54,951 nucleotides of DNA from SKIA01 sp047602905 (GTDB lineage: Archaea; Nanobdellota; Nanobdellia; Woesearchaeales; SKIA01). The DNA lies in NCBI GenBank assembly GCA_047602905.1, contig JBLKOP010000007.1, positions 1 through 54,951 of the forward strand, given 5' to 3'. The notes below the pieces were generated by a model. It ran no database searches and was not told where the DNA came from. It worked only from the letters and a program-made list of their open reading frames with translations. The position numbers and the translations under genes are program-made. Shown here piece by piece: positions 24,914 through 32,361 of this stretch (position 1 is its first letter; the number at the start of each line of letters is the position of its first letter).

Positions 24914-26475
24914 AACTCACAAGCACTTGTTGGTTGCATGATTCCTTTGTTTGCGAGTTCTTGAGGGTGTATTTCTCCAATAATTCCTTGTAGGTCTCCG
25001 CTAATCTTTGCGCATCTTCCTGGTATGAATCGTTTGTCTTCGTGCTCACTAAAGCGTATCGTGTATTGCATGGTGCTTGCTATTGCTTCAATAATTTGTC
25101 GTATGAGCGTATAGTTAGCTTCTTGTGAGCATAGCAGGATGCTTGTGCGCGTTTCTTCGTGTATTCCTGTCTCTTGTGTTTTGTCTTTTCTAAAGACTAC
25201 TCCTATTTCAAAGATGTTTTGTGGGTAGCTTCTTGAGAGGTTGTTTTCAAGGACTCCTAGAAGGTTTGGTAGTATGGTGCTTCGTAAATGGCTGTATTCT
25301 TGTGTTAGTGGGTTTGCTAGCGCCACTCCTTCTTGTGCTAGTGTGTATGTCATGACTTCTTGTAGTCTAAAGCCGCACAGAATTTCTCGTAGGTGTTCTT
25401 CGTGCAGGGTTTGCTTGCTGTACGCTCCTACTGTGTATAGTTCTGGTATGCTTGCTTGTATGTTGTTGTATCCGTAGCCTATAAGTGCGTCTTCTACGAA
25501 GTCTACGTCGTGTTGGATGTCTGTTCTGTACGCTTCTACGCTAACCGTGTCTTCTCGTAGGTGCAGTCCCATTTTTTGTAGTCCTTTGCGAAAATCGCTT
25601 CTTCCAAGGCCACTTCTTTGTAGACAGTACTCTATGTCTATGTGGTGTTCTCGTGGTCGTAAGTCTGGGCTAATAATGGTTTTGTCTGGGTAGTTGATGT
25701 GTACTTCGTGTATTTGTGCTCCTAAATCAATAAAGGCGCATGCGAGTATGTTAATTGCTCCTGTGAGTGCTTGTTCTTGCTGTCCACTTACTTCTACGAA
25801 TACTTCTTTGGTGTTTGTCGTTACTTCTCCTGCTTCTTGGCTGTTAATTATTGGTGGCATGGAGAGTACGGTGTTGTTTGCGTCTGTGAAGAGAGGAACA
25901 GTTTTTTGTCCTGCGAGTAGGTGTCCGTATTTTTTTCCTGTTGTTGTTTGCTCAAGTATTTCTTGTGCGTTAAGTTCTTTTTTTTCTCCTAGTGGTCTAA
26001 AGTGTACTTGGCGTACGTTCTTTGCGCTGTATAGGATTGGTTCTTGAATGTTTTCTAGCGGGTATACTCCTATAGCGACTTTTTTTCTGTTGCGCCCGTA
26101 GGTGAGGTGGAGTTTTTCTTGTAAATCAATGATTTCTTGAAGTGTTTCTTCGTCTAAAGAAAGATTTTTTGCTACGAAGCAGCGTGTGTGTGCTCGCACG
26201 TTTTCTACGCTTTTGTCAATGGTTACTGTGAAAGAAGATTTTTTTGTTGTGTATGTGTGTTTGTGTGGTTGTTCTATAAACGCGTTTATTGCTCTTGCGA
26301 GCCCTGCTGGGCTGAGGAGGTCTGGTCTGTTTGGGAATATCTCTACTTTTATTTCTTCTCCAAACGCCTCAATGTCTGTTCCTAGCATCGTAATCGTTTC
26401 TTGAAGTTCTGTATTTGTTAGTTGTTTGGTGAGGTATTTGCGTAGTTGTTTGTTGGTGAAGCTTATTGTTGGCAT
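24901..26475 (-). CDS. pheT: Phenylalanyl-tRNA synthetase beta subunit
   Basis: 524 residues, the archaeal/eukaryotic-length beta chain. The start ISFTNKQLRKYLTKQL and the segment EIFPNRPDLLSPAGLARAI are characteristic of the B1 region. GYGYNNIQASIPE marks the B5/B6 region, and the C-terminal aminoacylation-like domain ends with ISGDLQGIIGEIHPQEL. It forms the alpha2beta2 enzyme with PheS, directly upstream with no gap. Its end overlaps the flippase stop from the other strand. Confidence 0.95.
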   Translation of the reverse strand: MPTISFTNKQLRKYLTKQLTNTELQETITMLGTDIEAFGEEIKVEIFPNRPDLLSPAGLARAINAFIEQPHKHTYTTKKSSFTVTIDKSVENVRAHTRCFVAKNLSLDEETLQEIIDLQEKLHLTYGRNRKKVAIGVYPLENIQEPILYSAKNVRQVHFRPLGEKKELNAQEILEQTTTGKKYGHLLAGQKTVPLFTDANNTVLSMPPIINSQEAGEVTTNTKEVFVEVSGQQEQALTGAINILACAFIDLGAQIHEVHINYPDKTIISPDLRPREHHIDIEYCLQRSGLGRSDFRKGLQKMGLHLREDTVSVEAYRTDIQHDVDFVEDALIGYGYNNIQASIPELYTVGAYSKQTLHEEHLREILCGFRLQEVMTYTLAQEGVALANPLTQEYSHLRSTILPNLLGVLENNLSRSYPQNIFEIGVVFRKDKTQETGIHEETRTSILLCSQEANYTLIRQIIEAIASTMQYTIRFSEHEDKRFIPGRCAKISGDLQGIIGEIHPQELANKGIMQPTSACEFYKK

Positions 26476-27927
26476 TTATTTTTTCTCCTTGTATCTGGGG
26501 GCTTCTCGTAGTCGTTGTAGGTCGTTGCTGTAGATGTCTCGTAGGTCTTTTATTTCGTAGTACGCAGTTATTATTCTCTCCATTCCTAGTCCCCACGCGA
26601 GTACGGGTACGTCTATTCCGAGTAGTGGTTTTACTACTTCTGGTCGAAACACTCCCATTCCTCCTAGTTCTAGCCATTCTTGTTTTTTTGGGTCGTATAC
26701 TTCTACTTCGCAGCTTGGTTCGGTGTAGGGAAAGTATGCTGGTCTGAAGCGTACGTCTGTGTAACCCATTTTTTTGTAGAATTGTTTTTGTAGTCCTATG
26801 AGGTCTGATAGCTGGAGGTTTTCTCCTACAATAATTCCTTCTACTTGGTGAAATTCTGCTAGGTGTTTCCAGTCTAGTGTTTCGTTGCGGTACACTTTTG
26901 CTACGGAGAAGTATTTTGCTGGTAGGTCTTCTGGTTTGAGTTGTTTAAGTATTTGCGCGCTGAGTACTGTTGTGTGTGTTCGTAAGAGTACTTTTTGTGC
27001 TTCTTCTTTGCTGTAGGGTTCTTGCCATCCGGTGCTTCTCGTGTCTCCTCCTGTTTCGTGTACTTCTTGTATGTCTGTGTACCAGTCAGGTAGTTTTCCT
27101 TTGTGTGGTAGGTAGAAGGTGTCTTGTTCTTCTCTTGCTGGGTGGTCTTGGGGTACGAATAGTGCGTCTAAGTCCCAGAACGCTGTTTGGGCGTTTGTTC
27201 CTGTCATTTCGGTAAAGCCCATTTCTAGCCATACTTGTTTTATGTGTTTGATTGCTTCTTGTACGAAGTGGCGTCTTCCATACGTTGCTTGCGGTACTCG
27301 TGTGGTTACGTCGTAGCGGCGAAAGTCTTGTTTTTTCCAGCTTCCTGTCGTGAGCATTTCTGTTGTGAGTGTTTCTGCGTATTTTTTGCTTAGGTCTGCT
27401 GTGAGGAGTTTTTTTCCTTTTGTTGTTAGGGTGATGTTGTGGTCTGTTGTTGTTTGTATTTCTATGAGTCCTCGTTTGAGTAGTTCTTTTGTTGGTTTTT
27501 TTTCTTTGAGTTCTTTGTGTGTAAAGGTTGGTTTCTTGGTTGTTTTTTTGATGATTCCTTTCTCAAAGGTTATTGCTTCTTGTTTTTTGAGTTCTCCAAT
27601 GCTAATGTTTGCTTCCTGAGTGTCTAGTTTCGTTTTATTAATTATTTGCGAAACTGTGTTTGTTTTTTCTGAAATCGCATCATAAAACTTTTCTTCAGGA
27701 AACCCTTCTGCAAGGACCTCTTCTCCTCGCTGTGTAAGAGCAGCTACTTCAGTAGTTACTTGTTTTAGCTCTACTGCTTCTTTGTTACTTAGAAACTGGC
27801 ATGCTCGCAAAGCCTGTATTTCTTGGACGCCTGCTTTTCTTGCAAGCTCAGAAACCGTTCGTGCATGAGAAAGGTACGGAATAACCGTTTTTTCGATTGG
27901 AGAAAGGCTGGCAATGAGTTGTTCCAT
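26476..27927 (-). CDS. pheS: Phenylalanyl-tRNA synthetase alpha subunit
   Basis: 483 residues. The first about 200 contain winged-helix units typical of archaeal/eukaryotic PheS. The catalytic domain shows TAFWDLDALFVPQDHPARE, motif 2 KVYRNETLDWKHLAEFHQVE and motif 3 WGLGMERII. It charges tRNA-Phe with PheT. A TATA element at 27951-27958 lies about 27 nt upstream, so this is the head of the pheST unit. Confidence 0.96.
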   Translation of the reverse strand: MEQLIASLSPIEKTVIPYLSHARTVSELARKAGVQEIQALRACQFLSNKEAVELKQVTTEVAALTQRGEEVLAEGFPEEKFYDAISEKTNTVSQIINKTKLDTQEANISIGELKKQEAITFEKGIIKKTTKKPTFTHKELKEKKPTKELLKRGLIEIQTTTDHNITLTTKGKKLLTADLSKKYAETLTTEMLTTGSWKKQDFRRYDVTTRVPQATYGRRHFVQEAIKHIKQVWLEMGFTEMTGTNAQTAFWDLDALFVPQDHPAREEQDTFYLPHKGKLPDWYTDIQEVHETGGDTRSTGWQEPYSKEEAQKVLLRTHTTVLSAQILKQLKPEDLPAKYFSVAKVYRNETLDWKHLAEFHQVEGIIVGENLQLSDLIGLQKQFYKKMGYTDVRFRPAYFPYTEPSCEVEVYDPKKQEWLELGGMGVFRPEVVKPLLGIDVPVLAWGLGMERIITAYYEIKDLRDIYSNDLQRLREAPRYKEKK

Positions 27928-27950
27928 ACACCCTGTGAGGTGGTGTTCTC

Positions 27951-27958
27951 TAATAAAC
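27951..27958 (-). promoter_or_regulatory. TATA box for pheST
   Basis: On the minus strand this reads GTTTATTA, centred about 27 nt from the pheS ATG (27927). It abuts the stop codon of the upstream gene. Confidence 0.5.
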
Positions 27959-28357
27959 TTACTGCTTACTAATATGACCTACAACAACTTTATCACTTAT
28001 AGAACTGCCAAAATCATCCTCTAAAACCACGTACACTCCTCCGTCGCTGCGCATATAGACCATATGATTGTGTGTGAACTCAACAGGATTAACAGCAACT
28101 ACTGTTTTATTTTTAACTAACGAAGAAACAAAATCTGAACTGAGTTCCTGAGGGGTTAATTCACGGTAATACTGTGGGTTATTTGCTTGTGAGCAAGTAA
28201 TGTACTCAAGGCTCTTACTCGTTTTAGAAAGAGGAAAGGTGTACGGAATAAAGACATGAGTTAATATGCGACCTTGTCCTTGTCGAATTCTTTTTTCTTC
28301 ATCCAAAGTAAAGGTATCTGGCAGAAAAGCGTCTGCAAGTTCTTGTAAAGAATTCAT
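27959..28357 (-). CDS. Unknown 132-residue protein
   Basis: No signal peptide or membrane segment. A helical start (NSLQELADAFLPDTFTLDEE) is followed by an alternating beta pattern with FIPYTFPLSK, NKTVVAVNPVEFTH and GGVYVVLEDDFGS. Together this could form one small alpha/beta domain. I recognise no family and no catalytic motif. A weak T/A-rich element is centred about 27 nt upstream (28381-28388). It precedes pheS on the same strand, but pheS has its own TATA box, so a functional link is not implied. Confidence 0.55.
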   Translation of the reverse strand: MNSLQELADAFLPDTFTLDEEKRIRQGQGRILTHVFIPYTFPLSKTSKSLEYITCSQANNPQYYRELTPQELSSDFVSSLVKNKTVVAVNPVEFTHNHMVYMRSDGGVYVVLEDDFGSSISDKVVVGHISKQ

Positions 28358-28419
28358 ATCTGTACGAAAAATCTTTGCAGTTAAAAAAGTGTGTAAAAAA
28401 ATATTTTTTTTGTTTATGG

Positions 28420-29226
28420 TTAGTTCTTAATCTCTTTCATCTGCGTCCAGCCAAGCTCGAAATACTCTTCAAGTGCTGAAGCAAAGAATGGTGTGTTAAT
28501 CCAAATCCCTACGTCATAGGTTGGGTGTACTTCTGAGTCATCCATAACCATGAAGATAAGCTCTTTACCATCAACGATAGTGAATCGAGCGTGTACTTTT
28601 GCGTCACGAACTTCTGCAAGTCCTGCAAGGTCTTTAACAACCGATTTGTTCTCTGCAGTAATTGGTGCAGCTATGCGAATAGTTACTCCTCTCTTTTTTA
28701 GTGTCTCAAACAATGGCTTAAGTCCTTCTGCTTTTCGCATTAAGCCTTCAGCGGTTGTACTAATAGAAACGCTTTCCTCAGCGTTACGAATAGTGAGTTC
28801 TAAGTGGTTGTATAGGTTGTGACGCCCTTTAAGGCTTCCTGACAAGTCACTTGGCTCAACAAGCTCTACTCCTTGCGTGTGCAGGTTGTTTAGCTCATTA
28901 ATGATGTCTGTTCCTTTTAGGTCTTCAAGCTTCTTTACTTGCTCGTCAGCTCCTTGCTTTACGTTTTTCTTTACGCGCTCAAGGACTTCTTCTGGGTTTA
29001 CCGCTATGTACTTAATTGGTTTTCCCAACTTCATAACGACAAACCCTTTCTTCTCAAGGCTTTCTAGTACGTCATAGCTTCTGCTTCTAGGAACATTTGC
29101 TATGTCGCTGAGTTCTCCTGCAGTGCTTACTCCTCGTGAGAGAAGTCCTGTCCAAATCTTTACTTCATACAAGTTTAAGTCAAAGTATCGGCGTAGCTTA
29201 CTCAAAAATTCTTCTTTTACGATCAT
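28420..29226 (-). CDS. TrmB-family transcriptional regulator
   Basis: 268 residues. A winged helix at about 15-75 has YEVKIWTGLLSRGVSTAGEL, then IANVPRSRSYDVLESLEKKG, the TrmB DNA-binding pattern. A coiled segment at 80-115 follows. The C-terminal effector half resembles phospholipase-D-like TrmB domains, with KVHARFTIVDGKELIFMV, but lacks a clean HxK motif. TrmB members sense sugars or metabolites. A perfect 16-base inverted repeat lies 15 nt before its start and may be its own operator. Confidence 0.82.
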   Translation of the reverse strand: MIVKEEFLSKLRRYFDLNLYEVKIWTGLLSRGVSTAGELSDIANVPRSRSYDVLESLEKKGFVVMKLGKPIKYIAVNPEEVLERVKKNVKQGADEQVKKLEDLKGTDIINELNNLHTQGVELVEPSDLSGSLKGRHNLYNHLELTIRNAEESVSISTTAEGLMRKAEGLKPLFETLKKRGVTIRIAAPITAENKSVVKDLAGLAEVRDAKVHARFTIVDGKELIFMVMDDSEVHPTYDVGIWINTPFFASALEEYFELGWTQMKEIKN

Positions 29227-29240
29227 ATTCTTTTGTTGTT

Positions 29241-29256
29241 CTGCACGTATGTGCAG
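29241..29256. promoter_or_regulatory. Perfect inverted repeat, candidate operator of the TrmB-like gene
   Basis: CTGCAC-GTAT-GTGCAG is a six-base perfect palindrome with a four-base spacer. A minus-strand TATA-like element at about 29277-29284 would place transcription start close to 29254, inside the palindrome. A repressor bound here would block initiation. Confidence 0.5.
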
Positions 29257-29317
29257 ACTATCTCACCCCTCAGTGATACTATAACAATTGCGTAGTGCTA
29301 TAAATATGTTACTGTTC

Positions 29318-30160
29318 TTAGTGGGTAAAACCTTCTTTTCCTGTTTGTGTGATGACATAAAACTGTTCATTATCAAGAGTAACTTCAAAGAGTACCTTGT
29401 TAGTAACGATTCGCTCAAACCACGCGCGAGGCTTAATCCTTTTTTTTCCGCCGATACTGCGTGTAGGAAAACTTACTATGACGATATCTGCAGGAATTGC
29501 TTCTAGGAGGTGTTTTGTTATGTCGTGTTCTCGTTGCTCAAGGCTATCAAAAAGTTTGAAAGCAAACGCTACCTCACACCTAGGAAGTGTAGAAACGTTT
29601 TCTGGCTTACTTACATCCACGCAGTGAGTGCTTGAAGCAACACCTAGAGAGGAGAAGTATTCTTTGATGAGTTCTAAGTCTTCACAAGCAATGTCTGCGC
29701 AGTGATACGCAGGAGTAAACCCTAGGTATTCGTACGCGAAGGGATTAAAACCGCAGCCTAAGTCAAGGATGCTTTTTGGTGTGGGGATGTTTGCGAAGAG
29801 TTGTTGGTACACAAAAGCGTAGCTCAGTAAGCGCTCTTTGCTTGATCGGTGTAGCGAGAGGAGTTCTTGACGTGCTTGCTCGCTTCCTGTTCGTATAAGC
29901 TCTTTAACGTACTTTTTTTTCTTACTTGCGTACTTTGCAGTAAAGAACGCTCCGTAGATTATGCGTAGTTCTTCACGCACTTCGCTTCGTAGCCGAGCAT
30001 ACTCTTTTGTGCGCATGAAGTTATCCGGGTCTTCTTCATAGCTTCTTTGTACGTCCGTATTGTTTGCAAGCCATTGACTAAGTATTTCTTCTGCAAAACT
30101 CTCGCTTATTCCTCGAAGCTCTTTTTTATCAAGTACTAATGCTAGGAGTTCTTTTACCAT
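29318..30160 (-). CDS. FmrO/Rmt-like 16S rRNA methyltransferase
   Basis: 280 residues. An N-terminal helical domain (1-115) precedes the SAM-binding Rossmann fold. The segment SSKERLLSYAFVYQQLF, followed by SILDLGCGFNPFAYEYLG, and later FKLFDSLEQREH and VIVSFPTRSIGGKKR, match the pattern of Arm/Rmt enzymes. In bacteria these methylate G1405 of 16S rRNA and give aminoglycoside resistance. The archaeal role is unknown; housekeeping rRNA modification is more likely here. Its start overlaps the pelota stop by seven bases. Confidence 0.7.
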   Translation of the reverse strand: MVKELLALVLDKKELRGISESFAEEILSQWLANNTDVQRSYEEDPDNFMRTKEYARLRSEVREELRIIYGAFFTAKYASKKKKYVKELIRTGSEQARQELLSLHRSSKERLLSYAFVYQQLFANIPTPKSILDLGCGFNPFAYEYLGFTPAYHCADIACEDLELIKEYFSSLGVASSTHCVDVSKPENVSTLPRCEVAFAFKLFDSLEQREHDITKHLLEAIPADIVIVSFPTRSIGGKKRIKPRAWFERIVTNKVLFEVTLDNEQFYVITQTGKEGFTH

Positions 30161-31173
30161 CGAAGAAGCCCTGCTACTCCTCCTAGAGCGTTGAGTTGTT
30201 TTGTTTCGTAAGAGAGGATGTGTGTTTGTGCGTTCATGCTCTTTGCTTGTGTTAATAAAGTGTCTAGACGGTCATAAAACCCTTCTTCGCGCGCTTGTTG
30301 TACGTACGAGCTACTCAGAAGGAGTTTGTTTACTCGTCCAAGCTGCACTTCTTGCTCGCACTCATCTATTCCGTAGCACGCAAGGTCTTTACTGATTGCT
30401 TCAAGAACTTCTTGTATGTGGCTTTGCTCGTTTGCTGTCTGGTCTGCTTCGAGTACTCCTCGCACCTCGTCTCTACTAAGCACTTCTTTAAGCGCTGCTT
30501 CTCCTACTGATGAGCAACTTGCTGAAGTAGTTTTTTTCTTTATGTGCTCAGGAAGCGCTTGTACTAGGTACTCGTTCCAAAACGCTGGGCTAGCTACGAT
30601 GATGCTGGTGAGTTTCATACGCTCATCTAGCTCGGTTATTGCGTCTGCTAGGGTTGCGTAGAAGTCCTCGCTTCCTCCTCCTGGCGCTTTCTTACTCACG
30701 TCTCCTTTGAGTGTTTGTAGTACGTCATAGCCTCTTCTGGTGAGTTGAGCAATCCATGCTTCTTCTCGATCAAAAGTTACTAAGAGGATGTTGTGTGGTT
30801 GCTTCTTGGTTGTTTGTAGGAGTTTGTCGTAGCGAATACTGTCTATTTCGTTGTGAAGAACGATTTCTGTGTGTGCTTGTATGCTTAGGCTGTGGTGGTC
30901 TCCGTTACTCACCCATTCTTCTGGTCCGTTAGTAATCGTTATTTGTATGCGTAGAATGTCTCCTTGTAGTTCTGTCTGCACGATTGTTCCTGTTAGGCGC
31001 ATGGGTTTGCGTACTTGTTTGCTTCTGTCAGCTCCTAACGAGACTTTTCTTTCTGTAAACGCTTCTACTGTATCGTTTACTTGGAGTATGTGTGAGAGTT
31101 CCCACAGGTCGTCTGCGTTTTCTGGTTTTATCCGCAGAGGGCTTGTAGTGCTTGTTTCTTGAAGAATCTGCAT
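30154..31173 (-). CDS. pelA: mRNA surveillance protein pelota (Dom34)
   Basis: 339 residues with the three-domain eRF1-like layout. The N-terminal Sm-like part has LWELSHILQVNDTVEAFTER. The middle domain includes IIVASPAFWNEYLVQALPEH. The C-terminal domain ends ILSYETKQLNALGGVAGLLRW. It rescues stalled ribosomes together with aABCE1 and aEF1A. It is the head of an operon with the rRNA methyltransferase and shares a TATA region with the divergent surface cluster. Confidence 0.94.
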   Translation of the reverse strand: MQILQETSTTSPLRIKPENADDLWELSHILQVNDTVEAFTERKVSLGADRSKQVRKPMRLTGTIVQTELQGDILRIQITITNGPEEWVSNGDHHSLSIQAHTEIVLHNEIDSIRYDKLLQTTKKQPHNILLVTFDREEAWIAQLTRRGYDVLQTLKGDVSKKAPGGGSEDFYATLADAITELDERMKLTSIIVASPAFWNEYLVQALPEHIKKKTTSASCSSVGEAALKEVLSRDEVRGVLEADQTANEQSHIQEVLEAISKDLACYGIDECEQEVQLGRVNKLLLSSSYVQQAREEGFYDRLDTLLTQAKSMNAQTHILSYETKQLNALGGVAGLLRW

Positions 31174-31191
31174 AGAAAAGCAAAGAGAAGC

Positions 31192-31203
31192 TTTATATAT
31201 ATA
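31192..31203. promoter_or_regulatory. Shared TATA element between pelota and the surface-protein operon
   Basis: TTTATATATATA is self-complementary in its core. The two ATG codons (31173 minus, 31222 plus) lie symmetrically, about 24-25 nt from its centre on either side. No second TATA candidate fits in the 48-nt gap. Confidence 0.65.
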
Positions 31204-31221
31204 GGTTTGCCAGATTCCTAC

Positions 31222-32358
31222 ATGGTATTTTCTCGTAAAGCAGAGGCTGCTGGAGCAGCTGCTACGCTAGTAATCGTCATTGCGTTATTACTGGTTCTGT
31301 ATGTTCTTTTACTTCCTCCTGATACGCGAGCAGGCCTGTTAGGTGAGGAGGTTTCTTCTTCTCCTTCTGGTGAGCGAGAAGCTGTAGTGTTCGCTTCTTT
31401 TGTTCCTTCTGCACCTGCTGCTGAGGCTGGAGTTGAGGTTCGTCCGCTTCCTATCTTTACGTTACGCACGGACGTAGCAGGTAACGTTCTTGCTTCTCGT
31501 AGTAGCGTTGTTGTTCGCAGAAGCGTTTTTGATAGTAGCGAGGAGGTTATTCGCTTCACCGCGCCTGCAAATACGAATAACGCCCTTCTTTCTTTTAGTG
31601 TTGCTCAAGCGCAAGGAAGCCTAGAGGTTTTACTAAACGGAGAGGTTATTCATAGCGGAGTTGTTGAGCGCCGCCAGCCTGTTCCTCTTTCTCTAGGCAG
31701 TCTTTCTGGTGATAACGAGTTAGTGTTTCGTCTTTCTGGTGTGGGCTTTTCTTTCTGGAGTACGCACATGTATGATTTGCGCGACGTGCAAGTTACTGGT
31801 GATGTAGCGTATTTTGAGCGAGCAAGCCAGGCTCAGCGGTTTATTGTGCAAGATCCTTCTTCTATTCAAGCAGCTGTTCTTTCTTTTGTTCCTGACTGCT
31901 ACCAAGAAGGTGGTCGTATGGAAGTAGTTCATAACAGCGCTCTTATCTATAGCGGGTTTCCTTTGTGTGGTGTTCCTTTAGAAATCGATCTTGCTCCCTC
32001 TCAGCTCTCTGAGATAGAGAACCGTCTTGTCTTTAGTATTGAGAGTGGAGAGTACCTTATTGACCAAGCAGAGATAGTGTATTACCGTGAGCCTGCTGAG
32101 AGTAAGGGCGAGTTCTCTCTTACGCAGCAGCAACTAACAGATATTCGTTCTCGTGGCTCTGAGGTTATGCTTGGGTTGTCTTTTGAGCAGGCAGGTGCTG
32201 AGGGGCGCGTTGTTGTTAATGGTCAACCTCTTGATTTTCGTACGAGTCAGCAATCATTTGCTAACGCGATAACTCCGTATGTGCGCGCAGGCTCTAACAC
32301 TGTTACTCTATATTCTTCTACGCGTGCAGTTACGCTTATAGAAGTTTTTGAGGGATGA
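31222..32358 (+). CDS. Membrane-anchored extracellular protein, beta-rich
   Basis: 378 residues from ATG 31222, chosen because the longer start at 31159 would precede the shared TATA box. A basic start (MVFSRK) is followed by one transmembrane helix at about 12-32 with the AEAAGAAATLVIVIALLLVL pattern. The rest is outside and beta-rich. It has three or more repeats of a jelly-roll-like unit marked by LEVLLNGEVIHSGVV, MEVVHNSALIYSGF and GRVVVNGQPLDF. These look like carbohydrate- or protein-binding modules (inference). It is the first gene of the surface operon. Confidence 0.7.
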   Translation: MVFSRKAEAAGAAATLVIVIALLLVLYVLLLPPDTRAGLLGEEVSSSPSGEREAVVFASFVPSAPAAEAGVEVRPLPIFTLRTDVAGNVLASRSSVVVRRSVFDSSEEVIRFTAPANTNNALLSFSVAQAQGSLEVLLNGEVIHSGVVERRQPVPLSLGSLSGDNELVFRLSGVGFSFWSTHMYDLRDVQVTGDVAYFERASQAQRFIVQDPSSIQAAVLSFVPDCYQEGGRMEVVHNSALIYSGFPLCGVPLEIDLAPSQLSEIENRLVFSIESGEYLIDQAEIVYYREPAESKGEFSLTQQQLTDIRSRGSEVMLGLSFEQAGAEGRVVVNGQPLDFRTSQQSFANAITPYVRAGSNTVTLYSSTRAVTLIEVFEG

Positions 32359-32361
32359 TGT

